NCBI RefSeq assembly: GCF_003477705.1
Contig: NZ_QUDV01000001.1
Span: 372,001 to 436,000 of the forward strand
Length of the DNA: 64,000 nucleotides
Direction: 5' to 3'
DNA from: Dorea sp. AF36-15AT
GTDB taxonomy: Bacteria; Bacillota; Clostridia; Lachnospirales; Lachnospiraceae
Position 1 is the stretch's first letter; each line of letters starts with the position of its first letter. The notes beneath the pieces were generated by a model, which saw only the letters and a list, made by a program, of their open reading frames with translations, did not search any database and was not told where the DNA came from. The translations under genes and the position numbers were made by a program. Positions 50,744 through 59,984 of this stretch are shown one piece after another.

Positions 50744-51526
50744 GTGAAGAATAAGATTCGTGTTTTAACAGGAATGTTGATTATGATCCTTCTGCTTACA
50801 GCGGGTTGTGGTAAGAAGGAGACGCTTGCTTATGATCAGCAGACTATCACGCAGATTACGGAATTTATGATCGATTACAGTTCCAGTGCGGATGAGCAGA
50901 CGGTAGAACAGCTTAAGGCAATGAGAGAGTCCACTTTTGAAGATCAGCTTGCCAATATGAACTTATCCATTACTCCGGATAATTTTGTGAGCGTGGTTGA
51001 GGCGTGGAAAGTCGGTGAAAAAGAATGTGGTGCGTATGTGGATCATGGTGCTTATACAATCGAAGCAACTGCGGATGAACTGCATGTGACTACAGAAGCG
51101 AAGTTCCAGAATCGTGATGCGGAATTGGAATTTGTGTTTGATAAGAACCTGTATCTGGAAAGCCTGACTGTAGGTGCCCATTATTCAATGGGAGAGATTC
51201 TGGAAAAAGCCGGAATGAATACACTTCTGGGAATGGGAACGGTATTTGTGGTACTGATATTGATCTCCGTGATTATTTCATTATTCAAATATATACCGGC
51301 AATGCAGGAGCGTATGAAGAATAAGAAGTCTAAAAAGAAAGATGTCACAGCCGGTACAGAAGAGACCGCTCAGGCAGATATTACAGAAGCTGCGGACAAT
51401 GTGACGGAGGATGAAGAGCTTGTAGCAGTCATTGCGGCAGCAATTGCAGCGGCAGAGGGTACTACAACAGATGGCTTTGTGGTAAGAAGTATTCGAAGAA
51501 GACCATCAAACAAATGGAATCGATAA
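50744..51526 (+). CDS. Na+-pumping decarboxylase gamma subunit (OadG-like) with lipoprotein N-terminal domain
   Basis: Unusual layout in 260 residues. A lipoprotein signal (MLIMILLLTAGC, lipobox cysteine at residue 22) leads to a soluble outer domain (about 25-155), then one transmembrane helix (TVFVVLILISVIISLFKYI, about 165-185), a Lys-rich segment and a cytoplasmic tail with a conserved-looking LVAVIAAAIAAAEG and RSIRRRPSNKW end typical of OadG/MmdD C-termini. Classical OadG is only about 85 residues. The gamma subunit links the carboxyltransferase to the beta-subunit pump. GTG start, GAGGTG upstream. Confidence 0.8.
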   Translation: MKNKIRVLTGMLIMILLLTAGCGKKETLAYDQQTITQITEFMIDYSSSADEQTVEQLKAMRESTFEDQLANMNLSITPDNFVSVVEAWKVGEKECGAYVDHGAYTIEATADELHVTTEAKFQNRDAELEFVFDKNLYLESLTVGAHYSMGEILEKAGMNTLLGMGTVFVVLILISVIISLFKYIPAMQERMKNKKSKKKDVTAGTEETAQADITEAADNVTEDEELVAVIAAAIAAAEGTTTDGFVVRSIRRRPSNKWNR

Positions 51527-51539
51527 TGGAGGAATAAGG

Positions 51540-51917
51540 ATGAAGAGCTATACAATTACAGTAAATGGAAATGTATATGATGTAACAGTAGAAGAAAAGG
51601 GTGGTGTGACACCGGCAGCAGCACCGGCACCTCAGGCAGCACCTGTAATGGCACAGGCTCCACAGGCAGCACCGGCACCGGCTGCAAAATCCACAGGAGC
51701 AGGATCTGTTCAGGTGAAGGCAGGAGCAGCAGGCAAGGTATTTAAGATTGAAGCCGGTGTGGGACAGACAGTAAAGCGCGGAGATGCGGTGGTAATTATT
51801 GAGGCAATGAAGATGGAGATCCCGGTTGTGGCACCAGAAGACGGAACAGTAGCAAGCATTGATGTGGCAGTAGGAGATGCTGTAGAAGCAGGCCATGTAC
51901 TTGCAACCATGAATTAA
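51540..51917 (+). CDS. Biotin carboxyl carrier protein of the decarboxylase complex
   Basis: 125 residues: an N-terminal KSYTITVNGNVYDVTVEE strand, a flexible Ala/Pro linker, and a C-terminal biotinyl domain with the biotin-accepting lysine in EAMKMEI (residue about 92) and a matching GDAVEAGHVLATM end. Same layout as MmdC or the 1.3S subunit of transcarboxylase. It carries CO2 between the two carboxyltransferase active sites and/or the pump. Confidence 0.92.
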   Translation: MKSYTITVNGNVYDVTVEEKGGVTPAAAPAPQAAPVMAQAPQAAPAPAAKSTGAGSVQVKAGAAGKVFKIEAGVGQTVKRGDAVVIIEAMKMEIPVVAPEDGTVASIDVAVGDAVEAGHVLATMN

Positions 51918-51974
51918 TATGACAGGAAATGGCATAACAGATGTTATGTAATAGACACAACTGGAGGTTATAAA

Positions 51975-53126
51975 ATGGAATATATTTCAACAACATTACA
52001 GAACCTCGTGCATCAGACAGCGTTTATGAATCTGACGGGAGGCAATCTGGTCATGATCGGAGTCGCCTGCTTTTTCCTGTATCTTGCTATCCGGCACGAG
52101 TTTGAGCCGTTACTTCTGCTTCCGATTGCATTTGGTATGCTGCTTGTTAATATCTATCCGGATATTATGCTGCATGCGGAAGATTCTGCAAACGGAACCG
52201 GAGGACTGCTCTATTATTTCTATATTCTGGATGAATGGGCAATTCTGCCGTCGCTGATCTTCATGGGCGTAGGTGCGATGACAGACTTTGGACCGCTGAT
52301 CGCTAATCCTAAGAGCTTTCTTCTTGGAGCAGCAGCGCAGTTTGGTATCTTTGCGGCATATCTGGGAGCAATGGCAATGGGATTCTCAGATAAAGCAGCA
52401 GCTGCTGTATCTATTATCGGTGGAGCTGATGGACCGACATCCATTTTCCTGGCAGGTAAATTACAACAGACAGGTATTTTGGGACCAATCGCGGTAGCAG
52501 CGTATTCTTATATGTCATTGGTGCCGATCATTCAGCCACCGATCATGAAGCTTCTGACAACGGAGGAAGAGCGTAAGATCAAGATGGAGCAGCTGAGGCC
52601 GGTATCGAAGCTTGAGAGAATCCTGTTCCCGATCATTGTAACGATCGTGGTATGTATGATTCTCCCGACAACAGCACCGTTGGTTGGTATGCTGATGCTT
52701 GGTAATCTGTTCCGCGAGTCGGGTGTGGTAAGACAGTTACAAGAGACAGCTTCCAATGCGATGATGTATATTGTAGTTATTCTTCTTGGAACTTCGGTAG
52801 GAGCAACTACCAGTGCAGAGGCATTTCTGAACTGGGATACATTGAAAATTGTGGCACTGGGACTGATCGCATTTGCATTTGGTACAGCAGCCGGAGTCCT
52901 TTTCGGTAAACTTATGTGCAAAGTAACGCATGGTAAGGTGAATCCACTCATAGGATCGGCAGGAGTATCAGCAGTACCAATGGCAGCCAGAGTATCACAG
53001 AAAGTAGGAGCGGAGGCAGATCCGACTAACTTCCTGCTGATGCATGCCATGGGACCGAATGTGGCAGGTGTAATCGGAACTGCGGTAGCAGCCGGAACAT
53101 TTATGGCGATATTCGGAGTATTCTAA
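51975..53126 (+). CDS. Na+-translocating decarboxylase beta subunit
   Basis: Integral membrane pump of 383 residues with about nine hydrophobic helices. The diagnostic [22 protein letters not shown] (with the sodium-binding aspartate) and the C-terminal [23 protein letters not shown] are intact. It decarboxylates carboxybiotin and exports Na+ (OadB/MmdB/GcdB family). GGAGG upstream of ATG. The family cannot tell which acid is decarboxylated; that depends on the partner alpha subunits. Confidence 0.93.
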   Translation: MEYISTTLQNLVHQTAFMNLTGGNLVMIGVACFFLYLAIRHEFEPLLLLPIAFGMLLVNIYPDIMLHAEDSANGTGGLLYYFYILDEWAILPSLIFMGVGAMTDFGPLIANPKSFLLGAAAQFGIFAAYLGAMAMGFSDKAAAAVSIIGGADGPTSIFLAGKLQQTGILGPIAVAAYSYMSLVPIIQPPIMKLLTTEEERKIKMEQLRPVSKLERILFPIIVTIVVCMILPTTAPLVGMLMLGNLFRESGVVRQLQETASNAMMYIVVILLGTSVGATTSAEAFLNWDTLKIVALGLIAFAFGTAAGVLFGKLMCKVTHGKVNPLIGSAGVSAVPMAARVSQKVGAEADPTNFLLMHAMGPNVAGVIGTAVAAGTFMAIFGVF

Positions 53127-53181
53127 GATGTCCCGGACATCAGAATCATTAGGAAGAAATGGACGTTAGGAGGAATAACGA

Positions 53182-54597
53182 ATGGCAGAGATAGAAAAGA
53201 AACCAGTAAAAATAACAGAAACCATCCTGCGCGATGCGCATCAGTCTCTGATTGCAACCCGTATGACAACAGAGCAGATGCTGCCGATTGTAGAGAAGAT
53301 GGATCAGGTGGGATATCATTCCGTAGAATGCTGGGGAGGTGCAACGTTTGATGCATCCCTCAGATTCTTGAAGGAAGACCCATGGGACAGACTTCGTAAA
53401 TTCCGTGACGGATTTAAGCATACCAAGCTTCAGATGTTGTTCCGTGGACAGAATATTCTGGGATACCGCCCTTATGCGGACGATGTGGTAGAGTATTTTG
53501 TAGAGAAATCCGTGGCCAATGGTATCGATATTATACGTATATTTGACTGCCTCAATGACCTGCGTAATCTGCAGACAGCAGTATCAGCAGCGAATAAAGA
53601 AAAAGCAGAGGCACAGGTGGCACTTTCCTACACACTGGGAGATGCCTATACGTTGGATTACTGGGTAGACATTGCAAAGCGGATTGAAGATATGGGTGCA
53701 AATTCTATCTGTATCAAGGATATGGCAGGACTTCTGCTTCCTTATCAGGCAACCGAACTGATCGGAGCATTGAAAGATGCTGTAGATCTTCCGATTCAGC
53801 TGCATACACATTATACATCAGGAGTAGCCTCTATGACTTATCTGAAAGCAGTGGAAGCCGGCGTAGATGTTATCGATACAGCAATTTCACCATTTGCGCT
53901 TGGTACTTCACAGCCGGCAACAGAAGTTATGGTAGAGACATTTAAGGGAACTCCGTACGATACCGGACTGGATCAGAAATTGTTGGCGGAGATTGCAGAT
54001 TATTTCCGCCCGATCCGCGATGAGGCACTGGCAAGTGGACTGTTAAATCCGAAGAATCTTGGTGTCAATATCAAGACACTTCTGTATCAGGTACCAGGCG
54101 GCATGCTGTCTAACCTGACTTCTCAGTTAAAAGAGCAGAATGCAGAAGATAAATACTATGAAGTGTTGGAAGAAGTTCCGAGAGTACGAAAGGATCTGGG
54201 TGAACCGCCGCTTGTTACACCGTCTTCACAGATCGTGGGTACACAAGCTGTATTCAATGTGCTGATGGGTGAGCGCTATAAGGTTGCAACCAAAGAGACG
54301 AAAGATATTTTGCGCGGTAAATACGGAGCAACGGTAAAACCTTTTAATGAAGAAGTAAAGAAAAAAGTCTTGGGAGATGATCCGGATACCATTACCTGCA
54401 GACCTGCAGATTTGATTCCGGATGAATTAGATACCCTGCGTAAGGAATGTGAACAGTGGATCCAGCAGGATGAAGATGTACTGACATATGCGTTGTTCCC
54501 GCAGGTTGCAGTGGATTTCTTTAAATACCGGGAAGCACAGCAGACGAAGATAGATCCGGATAAGGCTGATAAAGAAACAGGCAGCTATCCGGTGTAG
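53182..54597 (+). CDS. Pyruvate/oxaloacetate-type carboxyltransferase (OadA / transcarboxylase 5S-like), without biotin domain
   Basis: 471 residues. N-terminal TIM barrel with ITETILRDAHQSLIATRM (metal site), GGATFDASLRF, the carboxylated lysine in SICIKDMAGLLLP and QLHTHYTSG; then the conserved helical domain (VPGGMLSNLTSQLKEQ, VTPSSQIVGTQAVFNVL). The biotinyl domain normally at the end of OadA is absent and is supplied by the separate carrier gene two genes upstream. It would exchange CO2 between oxaloacetate and biotin. AGGAGGAA before ATG. Last gene of the cluster. Confidence 0.92.
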   Translation: MAEIEKKPVKITETILRDAHQSLIATRMTTEQMLPIVEKMDQVGYHSVECWGGATFDASLRFLKEDPWDRLRKFRDGFKHTKLQMLFRGQNILGYRPYADDVVEYFVEKSVANGIDIIRIFDCLNDLRNLQTAVSAANKEKAEAQVALSYTLGDAYTLDYWVDIAKRIEDMGANSICIKDMAGLLLPYQATELIGALKDAVDLPIQLHTHYTSGVASMTYLKAVEAGVDVIDTAISPFALGTSQPATEVMVETFKGTPYDTGLDQKLLAEIADYFRPIRDEALASGLLNPKNLGVNIKTLLYQVPGGMLSNLTSQLKEQNAEDKYYEVLEEVPRVRKDLGEPPLVTPSSQIVGTQAVFNVLMGERYKVATKETKDILRGKYGATVKPFNEEVKKKVLGDDPDTITCRPADLIPDELDTLRKECEQWIQQDEDVLTYALFPQVAVDFFKYREAQQTKIDPDKADKETGSYPV

Positions 54598-54609
54598 TGA
54601 GAGGTATTA

Positions 54610-55248
54610 ATGATTAAAAATGTGATATTTGACGTGGGTCGTGTATTGGCGGCCTACGATTATCAGAGCTATCTGAATCGTAAAAATTATAGTGAGGAAG
54701 AACAGAAGATCATTAAAAAAGCCATGTTTGAGAGTCAGACATGGCTTTTGGCAGATCGCGGCGAGGTACCGGAAGGGAAACTCCTGGAATTGTTTGTAAA
54801 TAATGATCTGGAGCATGAAGAACTGATCCGGGATGCTTATGAGCATATGGAGGAAGTGATTTGGTTATTTCCGTATACTATGCAGTGGGTTAAGGATCTC
54901 AAAGAGCAAGAGTACAAGATCTATGTGTTGTCTAATTATGGAGAGGAATTACTTACGCGGACAAAAAGTAAACTTGAATTTCTTCCATATATGGACGGAG
55001 TTGTATTTTCATATGAGAGTCATTTTCTGAAACCGGAGGCAGACAGCTATCATTATCTGTGCCGCAAATATAATATCTGTCCGGCAGACAGTGTATTCTT
55101 AGATGACCGTCCGGAAAATGTGGAAGGTGCCAGAGTATACGGCATACATGGCATTTTATTTGAAAGCTATGGACAGGCAGATCAGAAACTAAAGGAATTG
55201 ATTCGTTTGTATGAGGAAGATGACCGCATGTCATATTGTATGGAGTAA
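54610..55248 (+). CDS. HAD-superfamily phosphatase (YihX-like)
   Basis: 212 residues. HAD motif I is NVIFDVGRVL, where the usual second Asp is Gly, as in the YihX/epoxide-hydrolase-like subgroup; motif II is YVLSNYG, motif III lysine in HFLKPEADSYHYL and motif IV VFLDDRPENVEGAR. Related enzymes hydrolyse sugar phosphates such as glucose 1-phosphate. The substrate is unknown. Twelve bases after the OadA-like gene, so possibly co-transcribed. Confidence 0.85.
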   Translation: MIKNVIFDVGRVLAAYDYQSYLNRKNYSEEEQKIIKKAMFESQTWLLADRGEVPEGKLLELFVNNDLEHEELIRDAYEHMEEVIWLFPYTMQWVKDLKEQEYKIYVLSNYGEELLTRTKSKLEFLPYMDGVVFSYESHFLKPEADSYHYLCRKYNICPADSVFLDDRPENVEGARVYGIHGILFESYGQADQKLKELIRLYEEDDRMSYCME

Positions 55249-55286
55249 TCTTGCATAAACTCTGCTTCTAAATGTCCCATTTTCTG

Positions 55287-55294
55287 CATATACT
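55287..55294 (+). promoter_or_regulatory. Possible sigma-E -10 element for spoIVA
   Basis: CATATACT matches the sigma-E -10 consensus CATACAMT in seven of eight positions, 34 bases before spoIVA. The -35 region is poor (TCTAAAT), so this is a weak call supported mainly by the known sigma-E control of spoIVA. Confidence 0.35.
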
Positions 55295-55327
55295 CTAACA
55301 GCACATACGGAGAGGGGCAGAAAGCAG

Positions 55328-56800
55328 ATGGATGCGAATCATTTATACAAGGACATACAGGCAAGGACGAATGGTGAGATCTACATAGGAGTTGTGGGAC
55401 CGGTACGCACCGGCAAATCCACCTTTATCAAGAGATTTATGGAGATTCTTGTGCTGCCGCATATGACAGATGAACCGGATAAGGCGAGAACCAGAGATGA
55501 ACTTCCACAATCAGCGTCAGGGAAGACAATTATGACCACAGAACCCAAATTCATCCCTAAAGAGGCGGCAGAGATCCGTCTGATGGATGATGTGGCGGTG
55601 AAGGTGCGGTTAATTGACTGTGTAGGTTATATGGTGGATGGTGCTTCCGGATATATTGAAGAAGGGGAAGAACGTCAGGTAAAGACGCCCTGGTTTGATC
55701 AGGAGATCCCGTTTACCAAGGCAGCCAGCATTGGTACTCGCAAGGTGATCCATGAACATGCGACAATAGGTGTTGTGGTAACAACCGATGGAAGCATCGG
55801 CGAACTGGGGAGAGAACAGTACCTGGAAGCAGAAGAGAAGACAATCCGGGAACTGCAGAGTATCGGGAAACCATTTGTGGTGGTAGTGAATTCAGAGAAA
55901 CCTTACAGTCCGGAAGCAAGGAAGATTGCGGAAGAAATTGAAAAGACCTGGCAGGTACATGCAATTCCGGTTAACTGCGAGCAATTGAAAGAAGAGGATA
56001 TTCAGAGGATACTGGAAGCAGTACTTGCTACATTTCCGGTATCTGAGATTGCGTTTTATATTCCCAAATGGGTGGAAATGCTACCGCTGGATCATAAAAT
56101 CCGGCAGGATATGACGACACATATCCGCAATCTGATGGATCAGGTTGGTGAAATGGGTGATGCATCTACAGGAATCAGCAAACCTGACAGTCCGTACATT
56201 ACTGATCTTAGGGTAGAGAAGATTGCCATGGACAGCGGACGGATCCAGATTCGGATTGATGTAGACGAAGCATTTTATTATGAGATGCTCAGTGAAATGA
56301 CAGGATCACAGATTGACGGAGAATACAGTCTGATCACAGAATTGAAAGAATTGTCAAAGCTTAAAAACGAGTATGAGAGCGTGCGCGATGCATTTACCAG
56401 TGTGAAAATGAAAGGCTATGGCGTAGTCAGCCCGACCAGAGATGAGATAACACTGGATGAACCGGTGGTTATCCGTCAAGGCAATAAATACGGCGTGAAG
56501 ATTCATTCATCGGCACCGTCAATTCATCTGATCAAGGCAAATATTGAGACGGAGATCGCACCGATTGTAGGAGATGAAAAGCAGGCAGAGGATCTGATCA
56601 CTTATATTCATCAGATGGCGAGTGAGGAAGATGGTATTTGGAATACCAATATCTTTGGTAAATCGGTGGAAGATCTGGTGATGGATGGTATGCGGAATAA
56701 AATGGCAGTGATCAATGATGAGAGCCAGACCAAGCTGCAGGATACGATGCAGAAGATTGTCAATGACAGTAATGGCGGACTGGTGTGTATAATTATCTGA
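55328..56800 (+). CDS. spoIVA: Spore coat assembly ATPase SpoIVA
   Basis: Mother-cell protein that polymerises around the forespore using ATP and forms the base of the coat. N-terminal TRAFAC-type P-loop GPVRTGKSTFIKRFME (residue about 24), sensor/threonine region RLIDCVGYMVDGASGY, VVNSEKPY; a middle region and a C-terminal membrane-targeting end (NGGLVCIII). 490 residues, as usual. GAGAGGGG upstream of ATG. Confidence 0.97.
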   Translation: MDANHLYKDIQARTNGEIYIGVVGPVRTGKSTFIKRFMEILVLPHMTDEPDKARTRDELPQSASGKTIMTTEPKFIPKEAAEIRLMDDVAVKVRLIDCVGYMVDGASGYIEEGEERQVKTPWFDQEIPFTKAASIGTRKVIHEHATIGVVVTTDGSIGELGREQYLEAEEKTIRELQSIGKPFVVVVNSEKPYSPEARKIAEEIEKTWQVHAIPVNCEQLKEEDIQRILEAVLATFPVSEIAFYIPKWVEMLPLDHKIRQDMTTHIRNLMDQVGEMGDASTGISKPDSPYITDLRVEKIAMDSGRIQIRIDVDEAFYYEMLSEMTGSQIDGEYSLITELKELSKLKNEYESVRDAFTSVKMKGYGVVSPTRDEITLDEPVVIRQGNKYGVKIHSSAPSIHLIKANIETEIAPIVGDEKQAEDLITYIHQMASEEDGIWNTNIFGKSVEDLVMDGMRNKMAVINDESQTKLQDTMQKIVNDSNGGLVCIII

Positions 56801-56808
56801 AATTCGGG

Positions 56809-56836
56809 TTGCTTTTTTAAAGCGTAGGTGTATAAT
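56809..56836 (+). promoter_or_regulatory. Candidate sigma-A promoter upstream of the alcohol dehydrogenase
   Basis: TTGCTT and perfect TATAAT separated by 16 bases, just after the spoIVA stop. A terminator-like hairpin begins about 13 bases after the expected start point. Confidence 0.55.
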
Positions 56837-56855
56837 AAACACAGAAAAAGATGAC

Positions 56856-56902
56856 AAAGATGTCAGAATCGTACGGATAGTGCGTATTCTGGCATCTTTT
56901 TT
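56856..56902 (+). terminator. Terminator-like hairpin between spoIVA and the alcohol dehydrogenase
   Basis: AAAGATGTCAGAAT pairs over 14 positions with ATTCTGGCATCTTT (one G-T), then TTTTTT. It can end spoIVA transcripts and would also attenuate transcripts from the promoter at 56809. Confidence 0.85.
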
Positions 56903-56956
56903 GCGCAAAGAGCGTTTTAAAAGTGGCTCTGAAGAAAAGAAAAAGGAGAAGAGGTT

Positions 56957-58105
56957 ATGAAAGAATTTTCGTTTAAGGTACCGCAGAATATTGTATTTGG
57001 GGAGGGAAGCATCCGTAAGCTTCCGGAACTTCTGAAGGAAAGCGGCTGTACAAATGTATTGATCATTTCCGGCCCGCGTCTTCGAAAGATGGGAAAGGTA
57101 GATGAAGTCGCAGGATACGTAAAAGAATCAGGAATTGGCTGTGATATGTTCACTGATGTAGAAGGTAATCCGTCCGTAGATACTGTAGACAAGGCAGCAG
57201 CAAAATATCGTGAAATGAAAGCAGATGGAATCGTGGCATTCGGTGGTGGAAGTCCGATGGATGTGGCTAAGGCTGTAGCTCTTGTGGCGAAATATGGCGG
57301 CTCTATCACAGAATACGAAGGCGGCGATAAAGTACCTGGACCGGTAGATACGATTATTGCTATTCCGACTACTGCAGGAACAGGAAGTGAAGTGACAACA
57401 TTCTCTGTAATTACAGATCATACCAGAAATTATAAACTGTCTGTATTCAGTTTTGATCTGCTTCCAAAATATGCGATCCTGGATCCGGAACTTCTTACAT
57501 CTATGCCGGCATCTGTTGCTGCATCCTGTGGAATTGATGCGATGATCCATGCACTGGAGTCTTATTTGTCAAGAGCAGCATCTCCGTTCTCAGATGCGAT
57601 GGCAGAAAAGGCACTGGAACTGATCGGAGGAAATATCAGACGTTTTGTTGCTAACAGAGAAGACATTGAGGCAGCAAGTGCAATGTTGACAGGAAGTATG
57701 TTCGCAGGAATTGCATTTTCGTGGGCAAGACTGGGAAATGTACATGCTATGTCTCACCCGGTCAGTGCATTTTTTGATGTGCCGCATGGGGTTGCGAACG
57801 CCATTTTGCTGCCGGTTATCGTAGAGTACAATGAATTGGCTGATCAGGGACGTTACGCAAAGTTATATCAGTTCATTTCAGAAGATCATAAGATTCCGGA
57901 AGACTTCCATGCTTCTATGCTGACAGAAGAAATCCGCAGGCTGAACAAATCTCTTGGTATTCCTGCAGGTCTTGCTGAGGCAGGCGTGACAGAAGATAAG
58001 ATTCCGGAAATGGCTGCAGATGCCATGAAGAGTGGTAATATTCTTGTTAATCCACGTCAGAGTACATTAAAAGATATTGAAATGCTCTATCACAAAGCAA
58101 TGTAA
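56957..58105 (+). CDS. Iron-containing alcohol dehydrogenase
   Basis: Group III dehydrogenase of 382 residues. NAD(P)-binding GGGSPMDVAKAVAL, PTTAGTGSEVT, and metal-binding residues in GIDAMIHALESYLS and NVHAMSHPVSAFFDVPHGVANA are intact. The family reduces short aldehydes to alcohols (ethanol, butanol, propanediol); the exact substrate is not visible. AGGAGAAGAGG upstream of ATG. Confidence 0.9.
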   Translation: MKEFSFKVPQNIVFGEGSIRKLPELLKESGCTNVLIISGPRLRKMGKVDEVAGYVKESGIGCDMFTDVEGNPSVDTVDKAAAKYREMKADGIVAFGGGSPMDVAKAVALVAKYGGSITEYEGGDKVPGPVDTIIAIPTTAGTGSEVTTFSVITDHTRNYKLSVFSFDLLPKYAILDPELLTSMPASVAASCGIDAMIHALESYLSRAASPFSDAMAEKALELIGGNIRRFVANREDIEAASAMLTGSMFAGIAFSWARLGNVHAMSHPVSAFFDVPHGVANAILLPVIVEYNELADQGRYAKLYQFISEDHKIPEDFHASMLTEEIRRLNKSLGIPAGLAEAGVTEDKIPEMAADAMKSGNILVNPRQSTLKDIEMLYHKAM

Positions 58106-58178
58106 GATATTGCGCGTGTAAGGTGATATGCGTGTGGCAGATGGTAAAATGTGAGAATGCTGTGATGTGGTGAAAAGC

Positions 58179-58207
58179 TTGCAAATACAGTGAATAGTTG
58201 TTATTAT
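58179..58207 (+). promoter_or_regulatory. Candidate promoter for the moaB-like gene
   Basis: TTGCAA and TATTAT with a 17-base spacer, 39 bases before the ATG. Confidence 0.5.
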
Positions 58208-58245
58208 TATGGATAGGAACAAATGAAGATATTTGGAGGTACATC

Positions 58246-58716
58246 ATGAGAGTTGCAGTTATTACGGCAAGTACGCCGATTTACAGAGGACAGGAAGAGG
58301 ATGCCAGCGGCAAGGTGATCCGTCATATTTTAGAGGAAGCCGGACACGATATCGTATTTCAAAAAGCACTTCCATGTGACAAGACTGTACTTTCTACAGT
58401 AATGCAGAGAATGGTAGATGGAGAACTCGCAGATCTGATTCTTACAACAGGAGGAGCAGGATGCGCAGCCGGTGATTGTATGCCGGAAGCTACCATGGAG
58501 ATTGTGGACAGACCGGTACCGGGTATCCCGGAGGCTATGCGTGCATATACATCTCAGATGACAAAACGTGCAATGCTGAACAGAAGCGCAGCAGGTATCA
58601 GAGGAAATGTACTGATTGTGAATCTTCCGGGTAAGCCAGGGGCAGCAAAGCATTGTCTGGAGTATATTCTTCCGGAGATCACACATGCAGTTAAGCTGAT
58701 CCAGAAGCAGGTATAA
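58246..58716 (+). CDS. MogA/MoaB family molybdopterin-adenylating protein
   Basis: 156 residues. The family core is clear: VAVITASTPIYRGQEEDASG, LILTTGGAGCAAGDCMPEAT (substrate loop) and the C-terminal VNLPGKPGAAKHCLEYILP. Members adenylate molybdopterin during molybdenum cofactor synthesis. No other mo-genes are nearby. ATG 58246 follows TGGAGG; the frame runs on upstream to 58198 without a site. Confidence 0.88.
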   Translation: MRVAVITASTPIYRGQEEDASGKVIRHILEEAGHDIVFQKALPCDKTVLSTVMQRMVDGELADLILTTGGAGCAAGDCMPEATMEIVDRPVPGIPEAMRAYTSQMTKRAMLNRSAAGIRGNVLIVNLPGKPGAAKHCLEYILPEITHAVKLIQKQV

Positions 58717-58732
58717 GTGGGAGAGACTACAT

Positions 58733-59410
58733 ATGAACGTTACCTATATACAGCACAGTGGATTTTCCGTGGATTTTGCAGATATGATGCTTGTGTTTGA
58801 TTACTGGATGGGAGAGATTACGATTCCAGAGGACAAGCCGGTTTATGTATTTGTAAGTCACGCACATCATGATCATTTTAATGAAGAGATCTTTGAGTGG
58901 GAAAGAAGCGGTGTGGATATTCGTTACATTCTGTCGGATGATATCAACGCAGATCCGGCAGAGAACCGGATCTTGTTAGTTCCGGATGAGTTCTGTGACC
59001 TGGGTAATATAAAGATAAAGACGCTTCGCTCTACAGATGAGGGCGTAGCGTTCTTTGTTTCTATACAGACATCAGAATCAGCCCAGGAGGTTCATATCTA
59101 TCATGCAGGGGATCTGAACTGGTGGCATTGGGAAGAAGAGGGCACAGAGTATAATCAGCAGATGAAAGAAGATTATCAGAATGCCCTGCGGTTAATGGAA
59201 GGGGAACATGTTGACGTGGCGTTTGTCCCGGTAGATCCAAGACTCGAGGATGCATATTACTGGGGAATTGACTGGTATATGCGCCACACGGATACGGAAC
59301 GAGTGTATCCGATGCATATGTGGGGGCAGTATGAGATCCAGGATCGTCTGCTGTGCCAGCCGGAGACAGCACCATATCGTGAACGGATTGTGAAAGTGAT
59401 GGCATCATGA
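58733..59410 (+). CDS. Metallo-beta-lactamase-fold hydrolase
   Basis: 225 residues. MBL motif HAHHDHF (HxHxDH), an earlier IQHSGF segment as in UlaG-like hydrolases, HAGDLNWWHWEEE (metal-binding aspartate) and a late HMWGQ histidine. Relatives hydrolyse lactones, phosphodiesters and other substrates; the substrate here is unknown. Sixteen bases after the moaB-like gene, probably the same transcript. Confidence 0.82.
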   Translation: MNVTYIQHSGFSVDFADMMLVFDYWMGEITIPEDKPVYVFVSHAHHDHFNEEIFEWERSGVDIRYILSDDINADPAENRILLVPDEFCDLGNIKIKTLRSTDEGVAFFVSIQTSESAQEVHIYHAGDLNWWHWEEEGTEYNQQMKEDYQNALRLMEGEHVDVAFVPVDPRLEDAYYWGIDWYMRHTDTERVYPMHMWGQYEIQDRLLCQPETAPYRERIVKVMAS

Positions 59411-59465
59411 TATTGGATGAATCAGCAGATGATGCAATGGATTATAAAAGCGAGAGGTTAAAGTA

Positions 59466-59939
59466 ATGAAAGTTAAGATTTATACAGATGGAGCGGCACG
59501 GGGGAATCCGGATGGTCCAGGAGGGTATGGTACCGTTCTGGAGTATGTGGATACAAAGGGAGAACTCCATACCAGGGAACTGTCCCAGGGATATATTAAG
59601 ACAACCAATAACAGAATGGAACTTATGGCAGTCATTGCGGGGTTTGAAGCTTTAAACCGTCCATGTGAGATTGAATTGTATTCAGATTCCCAGTATGTGG
59701 TAAATGCATTTAATCAGCACTGGATTGACGGATGGATCAAAAAGGGCTGGAAACGTGGTAAGAATGAACCGGTGAAGAATGTAGATCTCTGGAAGAGATT
59801 GCTGCAGGCAAAAGAACCGCACATGGTGACATTTAACTGGGTCAAAGGCCATGCAGGACATCCGCAGAATGAGCGATGCGATGAGCTCGCTACAACAGCG
59901 GCAGATGGCAAGGATCTGATTGCAGATGAAGGGATCTAA
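59466..59939 (+). CDS. rnhA: Ribonuclease HI
   Basis: Cleaves the RNA strand of RNA-DNA hybrids. Catalytic DEDD residues are visible: [32 protein letters not shown] and [12 protein letters not shown]. 157 residues, normal for type 1 with the basic handle ([17 protein letters not shown]). The ribosome site is weak (GAGAGG). The RNase P RNA gene follows. Confidence 0.96.
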   Translation: MKVKIYTDGAARGNPDGPGGYGTVLEYVDTKGELHTRELSQGYIKTTNNRMELMAVIAGFEALNRPCEIELYSDSQYVVNAFNQHWIDGWIKKGWKRGKNEPVKNVDLWKRLLQAKEPHMVTFNWVKGHAGHPQNERCDELATTAADGKDLIADEGI

Positions 59940-59941
59940 TC

Positions 59942-59970
59942 TTGCATGGAAACGTAAGATGTGATAAAAT
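59942..59970 (+). promoter_or_regulatory. Promoter of the RNase P RNA gene
   Basis: TTGCAT and TAAAAT separated by 17 bases; predicted start near 59977, a few bases before helix P1. Confidence 0.65.
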
Positions 59971-59984
59971 GAAGAACCGTGAGA

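Noticed and set aside
53182..54597. Pyruvate carboxylase subunit B as the product name
   Set aside because: No biotin carboxylase is in the cluster while a Na+-pump beta subunit is, so a decarboxylase or transcarboxylase role is better supported.
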